Shown here: positions 13,972 through 26,880 of the stretch, in pieces
Layout of the letters: each line of letters starts with the position of its first letter
Position numbering within the stretch: position 1 is the first letter of the stretch
Origin: Chondrilla cf. caribensis
Lineage: Eukaryota; Porifera; Demospongiae; Chondrillida; Chondrillidae
Reading direction: 5' to 3'
NCBI GenBank assembly: GCA_964020155.1
Contig: OZ026564.1
Location: forward strand, 4,008,223 to 4,072,222
DNA: 64,000 nt
Notes under the pieces: generated by a model
What the model was told of the DNA's origin: nothing
Database searches by the model: none
The model's input: only the letters and a program-made list of their open reading frames with translations
Translations under genes and position numbers: made by a program

Positions 13972-14137
13972 CGCAGTAGTGAACCCGATGTAGGCAATTC
14001 TCAGTGGATGAAAAGTGTAGACGTCGAATGACGTATAGAGGCACGTGAGCAAGGGCGCTAAATAAGAAGGCACTAGGAAGCGTTGTAGGCAAGAAGGGAG
14101 TGTGCGCACGTAGCAGGAAGGGCGTCTTGGGGAACAT

Positions 14138-14870
14138 GACCACCTCAGTACTAGGAACCCCTCAGTAATGGGACCACCTCAGTAATAGGACCACCTCAGT
14201 AGTAGGACCACCTCAGTAAGGGGACCACCTCAGTAATAGGACCACCTCAATAATAGGACCACTTCAGTAATAGGACCACCTCAATAATAGGACCACCTCA
14301 ATAATAGGACCACCTCAGTAATAGGAACACCTCAATAATAGGACCACCTCGGTAACAGGACCACCTCAATAATAGGACCACTTCAGTAATAGGACCACCT
14401 CAATAATAGGACCATCTCAGTAATAGGACCACCTCAGTAGCAGGACCACTTCAATAATAGGACCACCTCAGTAATGGGACCACCTAGTATTTGGACCACC
14501 TCAATAATAGGACCACCTCAATAATAGGGCCACTTCAGTAATAGGACCACCTCATTAATAGTAGGACCACCTCAGTAATGGGACCACCTCAATAATAGGA
14601 CCACCTCAGTAATAGGACCACCTCAGTAATAGGACCACCTCAGTAATAGGACCACCTCAGTAATGGGACCACCTCAATAATAGGACCACCTCAGTAATAG
14701 GACCACCTAGTAATTGGACCACCTCAATAATAGGGCCACTTCAGTAATAGGACCACCTCATTAATAGTAGGACCACCTCAGTAATAAGACCACCTCAATA
14801 ATAGGACCACCTCAGTAGCAGGACCACCTCAGTAATAGGACCACCTCAGTAATAGGACCACCTCATTACA
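14138..14870. repeat. 17-base minisatellite upstream of the LVTGR gene, array 3
   Basis: About 40 variants of AGGACCACCTCARTAAT between the LVTGR start codon side and the 3' end of the Ig/Fn3 receptor. No coding sequence. Confidence 0.9.
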
Positions 14871-14958
14871 GCATGACAGCAATTGGAATAATAATTTATT
14901 ATCCCCCGAGACTAAATAGTTCATGTATAAACCTATTATAGTAAGAGTTTCACTGTTT

Positions 14959-17900
14959 CTAAGCAATGTGAGTGGGTGGAGGAGGCTGTGGTGTGGACAT
15001 TGTGGTCTCCATGTAGCAGGGGTTCGTTGTCATTGGAATATCATCAGATAATCCAACGGTATCTGGTTCTGTGAGGAGATCAGAGAACATACGTACGTAT
15101 GCTAAACACTCACAAGTATTTCTCAAAGTACACATGTGCATACCTAGGTATGTATGCACCTTTCTCATTTTTCTTCCTCTTGGAGAAAATCACACAGCAG
15201 ACTAACAAAAAGGTTGACATGGCTACGGTGATGGCAAAGTAGAGCCCAAAACAAGTTGCTAAGGCAGTAATCTGACCTGGGGAAATTAAGATGTACAAAT
15301 GAGGCCAGGTATACTTGTTCGATGTTGGTTTTCATTATAGAAGTAAACAGCTACAGAAACAAGTTTGTGTGCATGTTTGTCTGCACAGGTGTGTCTGAAG
15401 TGTAGAGTACGCACCTGCTTGACCGAGTGTAACTGCTCTGACAGTGACTGGTCCACTGACTACAGTAGAGTCCTCCTCACTCTCTGCTAACACTCTCACT
15501 CTGTACTCACTACCTGGACTCAGACCAGTGATGGTGTAGGATGGGATGAGGGGGACCTCTACTGGAAGGGACCATTCTCTATCTGTTCTGCTCCAAGAGA
15601 TCTTGTAGTGGAAAGTGTAGTCCTCAAAACACACCTCCGAGTGGTCCAGTGTCAGCACTATAGTGTAGGGGGTGGAGTCTGTGACCATCACCACTGGTGA
15701 GAGAGGACGCTCTGAAGAGAGAGCACATCTCATGAAACACACTCCACATCACACACAGCACAAGAGTCACTGTACCAATAGGGTCCATGAGGTAGGGCTC
15801 TCCAGTGAACTTAGTCCCATTGAGGAGAACAGCACACTTGAAGGAGGTGACAACATTGGAGAAGAGGTCCTCAGTGATGTTTGCAACTACCAGACTGCCA
15901 CCTATCACAACATACACCAGGTCATTGGTCCCAATCCCACTTCCATTCACACTCCAGATGATGTCATAGTCGGTAGTGTAGCTATGGAGACATGTCAGAT
16001 AAAATGGCCGTCCAAAACAGGCACCACCCTCAGTACCTTGAGCAGTGGGTTGGCCTGTGCAGTAGTGAGACATTCTAAGTGTGAATCTTTGGACATGCAC
16101 ACACCACACACAATGGTAACACACCTGGATGTACCAGTACTTCAGTTCTGCTATCCTCCCAGCTAGCAGCCACACCTCCTACACCGGACACACCCCTCAC
16201 TGTAGCCGTAATCCTCACTCGGTACACCCCCCTCACTCCAGTCCTTATAGTGAAGTTCCTCTCCACAGTAGTACCATTGAGACCTCCACCACTAGCCAGG
16301 TCCACCCAGCTCACTACATACTCTATGTCACTAGTATCAAAACACACTGTATTGTGTGTCCATGTTAGTGAGGTTCTCTCAGTGAGAGACTCTATTGTAG
16401 TGATCTTGGGAGGAAGGGGAGCCACTGTGTGTGTGTGCATTGAATGAGGTATTTAAGAGTCTACATAACCAACATACACACCTGAACACACTCTCCTCAC
16501 ACTCTACTACCAGTACTGAGGGCATGGGGTGACACCACACACTTCTGACATTACACATAGTGTATACTGGAATTCTTCATGTCAACAGTACACTGGTACG
16601 TACATGTCAACAGTACACTAGTACGTACATGTCAACTGTACACTAGTACGTACATGTCAACAGTACACTAGTACGTACATGTCAACAGTACACCAGTACA
16701 TACATGTCAACGGTACACTGGTACGTACATGTCAACAGTACACCAGTACATACATGTCAACAGTACACTGGTACGTACATGTCAACAGTACACTAGTACA
16801 TACATGTCAACAGTACACCAGTACATACATGTCAACGGTACACTAGTACGTACAAGTCAACAGTACACTAGTACGTACATGTCAACAGTACACTAGTACG
16901 TACATGTCAACAGTACACTAGTACATACGTACATGTCAACAGTACACTAGTACGTACATGTCAACAGTACACTGATACGTACATGTCAACAGTACACTGG
17001 TACGTACATATCAACAGTACACTAGTACATACATGTCAACAGTACACTAGTACATACATCTCAACAGTACACTGGTACGTACGTACATGTCAACAGTACA
17101 CTGGTACGTACATGTCAACAGTACACTAGTACATACGTACATGTCAACAGTACACTAGTACGTACATGTCAACAGTACACTGATACGTACATGTCAACAG
17201 TACACTGGTACGTACATATCGACAGTACACTGATACGTACATGTCAACAGTACACTAGTACGTACATGTCAACAGTACACTAGTACATACATCTCAACAG
17301 TACACTGGTACGTACATGTCAACAGTACACTAGTACGTACATGTCAACAGTACACTAGTACGTACATGTCAACAGTACACTGGTACGTACATGTCAACAG
17401 TACACTAGTACATACATCTCAACAGTACACTAGTACATACATCTCAACAGTACACTGGTACGTACGTACAAGGACAATTGCACTAAGTAGCTACATACAT
17501 TTCCATTGGTAAATAAGGTTTAATGGCAGTCCCACCAGTGGAGAGCAGACCATCCTGGAAGCAGGAGGATGTGCTGAGCAATTGTGGTTCACATCTTTCC
17601 AGCCTGAGTGGACTATATCAAGAGGGGGCGAATATGGACTATACCATATCTACGTATGTGGCATACATGTATGTATGTACTGCATATTCCCTACTTTTTC
17701 AGCTAATGTGGTCAATCCTTATAGCTGACGAAAAGTAAAGTCAAAGACTAAAATTAGGGAATGTGATTTTTCATCAAAAACTAGAGTATTGCCTGGTCCT
17801 ATTTGGACGGGTGCTGAGAAAATGGGGAATATACAGTATGCATGTATGTGAGACAACTGGTTACATGTCCCATACATGTATGCATGTCAGTCCACATTGT

Positions 17901-19522
17901 CACAATAGTAGTCATACAATGATAGTACATATGCACAGTTATGGATACATCAGTATGCACAACCATGGATGTGATAATATCAATCAGTCAAATACAGTAC
18001 ATATCACTACATTTACTCCATGCCTATACATGTGTTTATGAATGTGAGTCCGCCTGTACAGGCAAGACAAACTAAGAGGACATGTAACAAACCTGGGATG
18101 AGGTGATGCTTACACCACAAGCATCATGTACTGTGTACATGCAATGACACACAGGCAGTAGTATGTACGATGTAACCCAATTAAGAATCTTGTATGCACC
18201 TGTGCAGTACTTGTACTGTGTACAGTGTGTACATTCTGGTGATAGGTCTGGAATATTGTGTCAATGATGATATTGACATGCAAGTGTGAGTGTGAGTGTG
18301 CAGAGTCCAATGTGTGAGCAACAGACATACGACTTGGGTAGTGGAATAGGTACATATGTACTCATGCACAATATGTGCATAATGAGCACCAACTGCATTC
18401 ACATATGCACAGCCCACTCACCAACAGGATCTACAGTGACATTTTCACTTCTTTCCACTTCACTAGAAGGTAGTCCATTCTCAGCTAACACTAGCAGACA
18501 AGAATAGTTGAATGACTTGTTCTTGAAGTGGTCCACTGTGATGTTGATGGTGAGAGTTGAACTTTTGAGGTCCTTAGCTATCTCATCAGTGAATGGAGTA
18601 CCAACAGCAGGTGTGATCCCCACTCCATTCTCCTCCCAGGCTGTAGGTTGTGAAAAGTACCTTCCAGGGTTGCTAGCCAGTTGGTGACACACTAGAGTCA
18701 CTACATCTCCATAACGTGGAGTAGGAGTGGATGTGGAGATGGTGGGGTCAGCGTGAACTGTATATTGTAGAATAGAAAACAGAAAACTGAACAACAGATC
18801 CCTGCATGTAGAGAAATCACTACAATTCATCAACACACAACACTGATTATCATAATAACACTGAAAACTGTAAGGTACCTATGCACATGCATACTTATAG
18901 TACATGACGGGCAAGGTTCTGGTTGCACATTGAAGAATGAAACCTCTTCTAGGGTTGATAGAAGTTTCATTGGAATCCAACCCGCTCGGAGAGAAAAGAG
19001 AAAAACCGGCAACTGCGGGACTCGAACCCAGGGTGTCTGACTGTAGCTGCCATAAACCACTGAGCCACGAAGCCACCACAGCAACCAGCCCTCTCAATTC
19101 CCCTTTTATACTGCACCGATGGTACTGCAAGCTGCAGTCTCACACCAGCGAGATCACACAACTGTGTGGATTTAAACGTCTCTTCTAGGGTTATCGGGTT
19201 ACATTTTAATCCTTTTGATATGTACGTAGAGTGTATACTAACCAGTCTCCACTATGTTGTGTCACAAGTATTCATCATTTGATAATGTACATGTACGTAG
19301 TATGCACAAGTACCTTATTATGCATTATGGTACACATGTATGCTGCATGCATTATAATATGTACTTTCATGTACGTATGTACAAACATTACTACAGTAGC
19401 ACATAAAACGATGGAACATTAGTTGGTATAAGGTATGTAGCACAGTGTTCATATACTGAACACTTACTTGCACTGAAGTATGTGAATAACACCAAAAGGC
19501 TTGACACCATCAAACCAGTCAT
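14959..19522 (-). CDS. Ig/Fn3 single-pass receptor, seven exons, complete
   Basis: Minus-strand exons: 19522-19468 (signal peptide, MTGLMVSSLLVLFTYFSA), 18757-18422 (Ig, Cys in LVCHQ and YSCLLV, Trp in TAWEENG), 16424-16125 (Fn3, SLTWTHN, YRVRITA), 16054-15776 (Ig, LTCLHS, IIWSVNG, FKCAVL), 15711-15415 (Fn3, ITGLSPGSEYRVRVLAES), 15276-15160 (membrane segment then SKRKKNEK) and 15068-14959 (tail, stop). All junctions are phase 1, the classical arrangement for shuffled Ig and Fn3 modules, and the frame is 497 codons. The tail of about 36 residues contains NPCYMETTMS, an NPxY-like tyrosine site, then a proline run. It would act as a cell-surface adhesion or recognition receptor; ligand unknown. 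The 2-kb intron 2 holds a large minisatellite and could hide another exon. A SINE sits in intron 1. Confidence 0.85.
16425..18421 (-). other. Intron 2 of the Ig/Fn3 receptor
   Basis: About 2 kb between phase 1 Ig and Fn3 exons. It holds the 25-base minisatellite and, at 17470-18420, unique AT-rich sequence with no Ig- or Fn3-like frame that I can see. Confidence 0.6.
16575..17470. repeat. 25-base minisatellite
   Basis: About 36 units of GTACGTACATGTCAACAGTACACTA-like sequence (written in part: ACATGTCAACAGTACAC). Units contain GTAC palindromes, so the array is highly self-complementary. Confidence 0.95.
18957..19179 (-). mobile_element. tRNA-derived SINE with 13-base target duplication
   Basis: Read on the minus strand it has a pol III A box (TGGCTCAGTGG, 19067-19057) and B box (GGTTCGAGTCC, 19028-19018) at tRNA-like spacing, then a non-tRNA body. 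It is flanked by the direct repeat CTCTTCTAGGGTT at 18944-18956 and 19180-19192. It lies in intron 1 of the Ig/Fn3 receptor. Known SINE architecture; family not identified. Confidence 0.8.
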
Positions 19523-19757
19523 CACAGATCCAAGAACAGCTCTTAGTTGAGGATGTGTTGTCTGTGAAAAGGAAAGAGGAATGAGAGTGAGAGGTGAAAC
19601 TGTTGCTTCAGTCATTGTGTGTGTCACTATCTACTGAGATCTGATATGTTTAGTGAGATGTACATACAGTATACCAAGTACATGAAGCCACACATGGACT
19701 GTACAGTGTTCACCCATATGCATGTACAGTATATACGTATGTATGTAATAGTTATGT

Positions 19758-19872
19758 ATGTCCTGCCAAAGGGGGCCTGTAGCAGATATAAAGTGCTAAC
19801 AGATTACCTTGGGCTTGCCCTCGGAAACTAATTAGCACTTTATCCGCTGCAGCACGCCTAGGCAGGATATAA
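19758..19872. mobile_element. Foldback element, possible MITE
   Basis: Imperfect inverted arms near 19760-19802 and 19830-19870: TCCTGCC...AAAGTGCTAA against TTAGCACTTTAT...GGCAGGA. No coding frame. Flanks unclear. Confidence 0.5.
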
Positions 19873-20115
19873 CTACCTTGTATCCTGGTGTGGTGAATGA
19901 TAGACTATTTATACAGCAAATATGCTCATAGCTCGATGCAACATATTATATGCAATAGAAATGTGTTTACTAATTCCTGCCTTGATCTCATGCAATTAAC
20001 CCTAACAATGAAACCTGTCTGGTGACCTGTGCTGTATCACTGACCTGTGCTACATGGCTTATGTACGCACAGATTTCTCTTTGATCCTCCCCTCAACCAG
20101 GATACGAGTAATAGC

Positions 20116-20226
20116 TAAAGTACCTCTTGAGAAGCTGTAGCAGATATACAGACACCTTTGCCTAAAGGATACCGAGGGCAAAGCAAAGGTGTCTGTATCC
20201 ACTACAGCTTCTCGAGAGGTACTTTA
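20116..20226. mobile_element. Foldback element, possible MITE
   Basis: Long inverted arms at 20116-20160 and 20184-20226 (TAAAGTACCTCTTGAGAAGC against its near complement) around a loop of about 23 bases. Shares GTAGCAGATATA with the element at 19758, so the two are probably related. Confidence 0.6.
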
Positions 20227-21096
20227 GTTATTCTGTGGTTTGTTGTCAATCAGTTGCAATTAATTTTGAAAGGGAAGTGTGAACAGGAACACATGTACAG
20301 GACATGCACAAACCACAGTTGTCGTTTAATAGGCGCACCGAGCGTCAAACAATAAGGCCAAATAGACACTAAATAAGAAGGCCCTGCGTGTACTAGGAAG
20401 GTGGACAACACCAACATGAACTGGTATCAATAGCTCTGTGTTGGAGCGCTGTAGGCCATCAATTCCAAGTTGCTCCAGTTTATCCTATATCGACCAACTA
20501 TTGGCGTGTTCATAATGACATTCATCATTTTTTGATGATATTCATTGGTAGTTTTACAAAAAGGGAAGAAGCACTACTTGTGCTACATGCCATCTTTGTT
20601 TACACACATTCTAAATTAGCCCACTCATCCTGCAACCGTGTCAATAGACCCATTTTCGCCTCCACTTTCAGAATTGGGACTTCACCCTAAGGAGAAAGGG
20701 TCTCTGACACTATGCATCTGATATTCACTGTCTACTCAACCGCAACTATGTTAAGCAATTACTGTTATGAATATTCTAATGAGCAAACAGAAAGTTATAT
20801 GGCCTCTGTAGGAAGGTTCAACAGTGATTGTGGACAGGTTTAGAATATCCACTAGGTGTACACCATGTGCAGATCCTCCTACAGACCTATACATATGTAG
20901 ATTTGGTGATGTCATAAATATATTCTGACAGTAGTCTGCCAAAATGGATGCAGCATGGCTGCCCATTTCAGTGGTCCCACCAACAGATTGGTGAACCCTA
21001 GAACTGTTGGTTACTAACCACTCACTAGATTTATGGAGTGTTGAGTGCTGTATTGTCAGTAATGGTATGACCACATCTTACTATGGTGTACTACTA

Positions 21097-21271
21097 CAGT
21101 TGTACCTCTCTATTACGAACCTCTAAATTGCAGAAACCTCTATATTAAGGACACCATTCTGTATTCCAGTGTACTAATGTAGTGTATTGAATGACCTCTG
21201 AACTGAGTGAACCTCTGTAATAAGGACTAAACTTAAGGTCCCAAAGTGTCCTTGATAGAGAGGTTCCACTG
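21097..21271. mobile_element. MITE with pogo/Tigger-like ends
   Basis: CAGTTGTACCTCTCTAT at the left and AGAGAGGTTCCACTG at the right, flanked by TA. Same element as at 46335 and 61629. Confidence 0.7.
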
Positions 21272-21636
21272 TATTCATATCAGCTATTGGGTAACCTGAG
21301 ATAAGTTGGAATTGGTGTCTTTAATCTTTAGCTGTGGACAAATATCCTTCAATATTGAATCATCTCTCTATCGAGACAACACCAACATGAACTGGTATCA
21401 ATAGCTCTCTGTGTTGGAGCGTTGGAGGCCATCAATTCCAAGTTGCTCCAGTTTATCCTATATTGACCAACTATTGATAAACTGCTGCATTATAGTGTAG
21501 TACAGATCCTCGACTTTCCTATCCCAAATTTAGTTGAAAGAGATGTAACAGTGGCTCCTTTCTTCAGTAGATTACAAATATCAAGCTTTTCATCCAAGGT
21601 TAACACAGTTCGCTTTCTCTTAACTGTCGACATATT

Positions 21637-21649
21637 TGCTGACTCAGCA
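21637..21649. promoter_or_regulatory. T-MARE/AP-1 type palindrome TGCTGACTCAGCA
   Basis: Exact 13-base match to the known Maf recognition element with a central TGACTCA. Located about 0.5 kb from the 3' end of the LVTGR gene at 22141. Binding is inference. Confidence 0.4.
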
Positions 21650-22140
21650 AACCATGTAACACTCAGGTCATTCGGATAACTGACGTTTCAGCCAACTTAA
21701 GTTCGGATATTCAACTAGTGAGTCTATGGTTTGTTTGCAATCAGCTGAATACACTCTCATTGGTGTTATTGCTCAAGAGACTGTTATTGGTGGAGGTTTT
21801 CATGGATATACTCACACACAATCCACTCCACCTGTGTGTACACATGTATGTTTATAATGGCTACAGTGAAGGATTAGCTTTGTGTGTTCTTTGGATCAAT
21901 TTGACTCATGTTTATATTGCAGTAATGAATGTTTGTGTTGGTTGTTGATTGAATCTTCACACAAAATAATAGTAAATACAAGTTACATCTCACGATTATC
22001 CTTTACAATAGTGATTAACTGATGATATTGACAATGTGTGTGAACTTGTGGGTGTGTTGATTTTGTAAAAGTACACAATACATACTATAGTTGTTGGTTG
22101 AGCATATCGAGGTAGTCAATTTCCACATGGTATTTGTACC

Positions 22141-22545
22141 TCAAGGAGCTCTCCCTCTCTGTCTCCCGGTCACCAGTTCAGCTTTCTCCTCCTCCACTGT
22201 GACCAGCAGTGTGTCAAGTGATGATTGGACGCCTACAAGTTCACTGCTATCACCAAATGCTCCTTCCGGTTTTAACTGTTTGGTTTTTGAGAGAACCATT
22301 TGTTGTTTTCCTTCTGAGCCAGACGTTTCTTCCCAACTGCCAGTAGTAGTGGGGACCACAGTTGTCTGTCTTGTCTCTTCTCCTGAATTGGTTGGAGAGT
22401 AGGCTGTTGGGGATCCTCTGCCAGTCACTAGTTGTGCATTTTGTTCCTTTATAGCAGCCAGCCATGGGGTGTGTGGTGATACACCAACCAATTTACTGTT
22501 ATGATTGAGAGTCTTTTCTTGAGCGGCTGTGGTAGTCGGGGCCAT
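22141..22545 (-). CDS. LVTGR-family gene, single-exon form with its own start
   Basis: Minus-strand frame of 134 residues from MAPTTTAAQEKTLNHN to the shared end ELVTGRQRGRAP and stop. It lacks the first half of the X module; the frame goes straight to KLVGVSPHTPWLA, then the same terminal exon as the other copies. Upstream on the same strand is a repeat array that is also open in frame, but ATG at 22545 is the first one next to family sequence. The 5' end resembles the alternative first exon at 13971 in layout (short unique start fused to the module). Function unknown. Confidence 0.5.
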   Translation of the reverse strand: MAPTTTAAQEKTLNHNSKLVGVSPHTPWLAAIKEQNAQLVTGRGSPTAYSPTNSGEETRQTTVVPTTTGSWEETSGSEGKQQMVLSKTKQLKPEGAFGDSSELVGVQSSLDTLLVTVEEEKAELVTGRQRGRAP

Positions 22546-22549
22546 GGCG

Positions 22550-23000
22550 AATCGAAGAGATTGACAGAATCGAAGCACCGAGTAGTAGTTGTAGAATGAA
22601 CAGGTGCCGACTCGACCGAGCAGTGGCTGTCGAATGAGCAGGTACCAACTTGACTTGACCGAGAAGTAGTTGCGGAATCGAAGCACCGAGCAGTGGCTGT
22701 CGAATGAACAGGTGCAGACTTGACCGAGAAGTAGTTGCCGCGGAATCGAAGCACCGAGCAGTGGTTGTCGAATGAACGGGTGCAGACTTGACTTGACCGA
22801 GAAGTAGTTGTGGAATCGAAGCACCGAGTAGTGGCTGTGTACTGAAGAGCTGCCACTTGACCGAGAAGTACGTAGCTGTGGGATTGAAGCACCGAGTAGC
22901 GGCTGTCGACTGAAGAGCTGTCCACTTGACCGAGAAGTAGCCGTGGGACCGAAGCACCGAGTAGCTGTCTTGCGACTGAGCAGTAGTCGGCAGCGGCGTA
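22550..23000. repeat. Minisatellite of about 60 bases upstream of LVTGR single-exon copy
   Basis: Degenerate units containing GAATCGAAGCACCGAG and TTGACCGAGAAGTAG, 7-8 copies. It stays open in several minus-strand frames only because the repeat lacks stops. Confidence 0.85.
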
Positions 23001-23254
23001 GTTGAGTTAACAGTAGCACTGGCTGTATGTAGCCTTGCAGTTAATCGTTAACCCCCGCTTCATTAATAAAGTTTCTTGCGGTTTGGAATCACGTGATGTG
23101 GACGCCGTCGTTTTTTATCAAGAAGGCATGCCCCGTATTGTAGGGGCTTTGTACTGTACCAGGAAAGGGGCATCTTGCACACTAACAAGAAGGGACTGTG
23201 TGTACTGGGAAGGGGCATCTTGTACACTCACTGTGGGCTCTAAATAAGAAGAGA

Positions 23255-23578
23255 GGACTACCTAGTGATAGGACTACCTTGGTAATAGGACCACCTCAAT
23301 AATAGGACCACCTCAGTGATGGGACCACCTTAGTAATAGGACCACCTCAGTGATGGGACCACCTCAGTAATAGGGACCACCTCAGTAATAGGACCACCTC
23401 AGTAATAGGACCGCCTCAGTAATAGGACCACCTCAGTAATAGGACCACCTCAGTGATGGGACCACCTCAGTAATAGGACCACCTCAGTGATGGGACCACC
23501 TCAGTAATAGGACCATCTCAGTAACAGGACCACCTCAGTAATAGGACCACCTCAATAATAGGACCACCTCTGCTCACA
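23255..23578. repeat. 17-base minisatellite (AGGACCACCTCAGTAAT), array 4
   Basis: About 18 units, preceded by two copies of the 46-base unit described at 35396. The stretch 23580-24110 holds no gene; it has three ATGACATTCAT motifs near 23908-23960. Confidence 0.85.
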
Positions 23579-24129
23579 AGTGAGCCCCACCTCACAAGTG
23601 AGATCAACTGTCATAGAGTTTGTCCAGACAAGTGGTTGTATCAATAAATAGCCATGGTTCCAGTACCTGGTATACCTACAGAGAACACTACTCCACTGGT
23701 CAGTACTCTGACCTGACCAGTGTACACCTGTGTTAGGACTGGTGTTCTGCTCTTGTATAGCAATATTGAAGTCACCTCAAGATTATTATTGAGGTCTGCT
23801 CACCTTATATTTGTATTGTGCCTTCAAATAGTCTGTGCTGTGAGCCACTTTTGTCTGTATGTGATTCTGGTTGCACACATGTGTGTAATTATATTCATAG
23901 GTAATGTGTAATGACATTCATAGCTCATTAACGACATTCATAGACTGTAAATGACATTCATAGACAGCTTACCTTTACTGTGCTGTGAGTCATTTTTTTC
24001 CAGTGGATTTGTATCAAAATGGCGTCCTCTGTGGGATAAATTGGTACATATGTGTGGCAGGCTGCCAATGATATTCACGGACAGCTGAGGCAAATAAGAA
24101 GGCAGTAACCACAGTAGCCACTGGTATCC

Positions 24130-24372
24130 AGTAAGGGCTGTAAGGTCCACTATAATCCCCAGTAAGGGCTACAAGGGCCACTATAATCCCCAGTTAAGGG
24201 CTGTAAGGGCCACTATAATCCCCAGTAAGGGCTGCAAGGGCCACTATAATCCCCAGTAAGGGCTACAAGGGCCACTATAATCCCCAGTAAGGGCTGCAAG
24301 GGCAACTATAATCCCCAGTAAGGGCTGCATGGGCCACTATAATCCCCAGTAAGGGCTGCAAGGGCCACTATA
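24130..24372. repeat. 33-base minisatellite
   Basis: About 7 units containing GGGCCACTATAATCCCCAGT. Intergenic. Confidence 0.9.
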
Positions 24373-24420
24373 TGTATCACATCCTACAGTACACATGGTA
24401 TTGTATTCTCTGTTCACCAG

Positions 24421-25560
24421 ATCACAGTCTCCACTCTTGCACTACTGTACTGTCCGATGTCACTGATGTGACTCTGTCTGTGCTGACCAGCAGTGTACAG
24501 ATATCAATACAGTGAGTCTGTGTGTGTGACTGTCACATGACAATACAGTGAGTCTGTGCATGTGATTATCGCATGATAATCACATGAATTCTCTTAGCTC
24601 CCAGCTGCTGTGATTGATACAGTAACCAAATCACCTAAGACCAACCCAATGATGGTGGGAATTGTGGGAGGAGTTGTTGGTTTCATTTTGTGATGGTTTT
24701 ATCAACAGTGGCTGTTGTAATTGTACTGTATCTCTTCAGACGATGGAGAATCCGCCACAAGTAAGTTTGTATTTTGGTATATGTGAATGTGTGTACTTGT
24801 GTATTGTACAAGTTCACATGTACATGTGTACTTGATTGTGTATGCGTTCTGGGAATGTGTGTACTGTACATACAGGTGAATGTGTGTAGTACATAATGTA
24901 TGTGAATATTGCCTATAATATTACCTATGTATGTAAATGTATGTATGTTCTTGTTTACATCTTGTGAATATGTAGCCAGTAGACAAGTGGGGAGGGGTGA
25001 ATCAACTTCATAAGAATCTCCTTCCAGACTATTTGTAGGTACTGGGAATTTTGAACTCTCCACAGTCTTACTAAGGGGTACTGTAAGGGTTACCAGGAGC
25101 CTGTACCACCATGTTCTAACTTGTGAAATTAGAATCTCCCTTTTCTAACTCCTGTTTACAGTCCTCATATGTGAGTGTGTGTACTCTCTCACTGTGATAC
25201 TGAGATTGATCTGACCAACATCCGTTCCTGTTTTTTTGTACCTAATACATGCTGTATGTTATCCCCTCTTTATTATTGTTCTCTGTATAGAACTGGTAGG
25301 ACACGTGGAGAGAGTGTTATATGGGTGCAACAGGAGGATGGTGTTATCCTTAACAATGGACAACCTACAGACCAGATAGTAACTCCTACACAAGAAACTC
25401 CGATTACACTGAAAACCAGTACCCAAGAGTCGCTTTGTATTCTGAGGATTTACATGGCAAACTGGTCCCCGGAGTATCTGAAACTCCCTTCATGCAGGAA
25501 TTCACCAACAAACCAACTTTGATAGGACAATTGTTCAAAGAAGTCGATTCCTCAGATTAG
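24421..25560 (+). pseudogene. Broken 3' part of a beta-propeller-type membrane protein gene, array unit 1
   Basis: Exon C-like 24421-24494 (or 24511), membrane exon 24598-24760 and tail exon 25291-25560. The membrane exon (start PAAVIDTVTKSPKTNPMM, like the paralogue at 4918) has lost one base compared with 31201-31364, so the frame stops inside the membrane segment. The tail exon has lost one base near 25436 and ends in a wrong frame. Splice sites are still normal. Confidence 0.75.
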
Positions 25561-26604
25561 AATAGTGTGTATGTGATGTGATGTAGTACAACCAACATAC
25601 ATATCTGTGTATAGTATGTGTGATCTTTTTTACTTTAGCTCACACACACATACTGAGCATGTTATATATTTAGCAACAATCACACGTGTTGTATATGGGA
25701 TGTGATCCATGAAACATAAGTAAATCTTCCTTGATGTTTTGTATTGATAATGTTTTGTGTTGTTCACTTCTTATTGTTTGTATGTTTGTTTACTGACGCG
25801 CTGTTGTTTTATTGTTTGCCTGTTGTATTGCTGCTATTATGAAATTTATTAATGTACGTATATTATTTATTAATGATTTCAAATCACAGAACATGTGTAT
25901 ACATGTAGTGTGAATCCTCATTAATCCACCACTGCTTTATCTGTCAAACCATTTAGTCGACCACAAATACGGATATAATGTACATACAGGTACTGATGAA
26001 TATCCAGTTTATCCACTACATTTTTCAACACAGACAGTGGTGAATTGATGAGAACTCACTTTAGAGTGATGTAGCTTTTAGTCTGCCTAACCATGATTTC
26101 CCCAAACCATAATATTATATATACAACCAGTTTTAATATCAAGTTAATTTGGCATATTTCATGACAACGAATTACATGTGGTGGATGAATGAGAATTCTC
26201 AGTGTGGACATATAATCTTATTATAGCTATCATAGAGTTTATTGTTACTGAATTACGTATGTATATACAAATATCATTGGAAATTAATACATTGTTACCA
26301 ATCAATATATTTCTATGACATTGTACATGTTAGCATACTGTATACAGTAATAGTATTATATTCATACGTATATATTATATGCAACAGGGATTTATTTTTC
26401 TGATGATTACTTATGAAATGAATTTACAAAATGAATGAAACGTTACATAAAAAGATTACATTAACCATTGCATACAATAGATCTTCATCACTTATGTACA
26501 TACATTATGTACATACATACTATGTACATAGCTGAAGGTATAATCCAATATTAATTTTTTTATTAGCAACAAAATTCAGCAGATTGTAGTGTCAAAGTAC
26601 ACTC

Positions 26605-26689
26605 TCATGTGGTGGGCGTCCTCTGGTACACTTTGATGTCGTACTCAACTCCATTCTCAGATATGAGGCCACTGGGGACATCAGGGTCT
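26605..26689 (-). pseudogene. Isolated copy of DHFR exon 6, unit 1
   Basis: 85 bases, same length and frame as the real exon ([13 protein letters not shown]..., stop TGA), with intact TTTTCCCAG acceptor. No other DHFR exon is near; upstream the CA tract region joins GFGK sequence. Confidence 0.85.
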
Positions 26690-26880
26690 CTGGGAAAAGA
26701 CATGCTACATTGTGTTAAGTGTATTCATTGCTTAATTGCTTTCATTGCTGATTTCACAAGCTATAGCTACTTTGAAAAATTGCTTCAGATGCATGTATAC
26801 AACCATTTCTATAAGAAACTATGTCTCAAGATGAATATGACACCGAATAAGTACAAGAAGCTCTTACTAGCAATGCCCAC

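Larger units (their letters stand above)
20505..22110. repeat. 1.6-kb segmental duplication, copy 1
   Basis: Matches about 61010-62600 almost throughout, including an internal MITE and a TGCTGACTCAGCA site. It shows no gene. It ends where LVTGR coding sequence begins. Confidence 0.85.

Noticed and set aside
17523..17738. Short plus-strand frame starting MAVPPVESRP
   Set aside because: Inside an intron of the minus-strand receptor; no repeat in other units and no coding bias visible.
19005..19078. A tRNA gene on the minus strand
   Set aside because: A and B boxes are present but arms pair poorly, and it is the head of an element with target duplications, so SINE is the better call.
22550..23019. 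N-terminal 158 residues of the long frame ending at 22141
   Set aside because: Encoded by a degenerate minisatellite, open in three frames; only the part from 22545 has family similarity.
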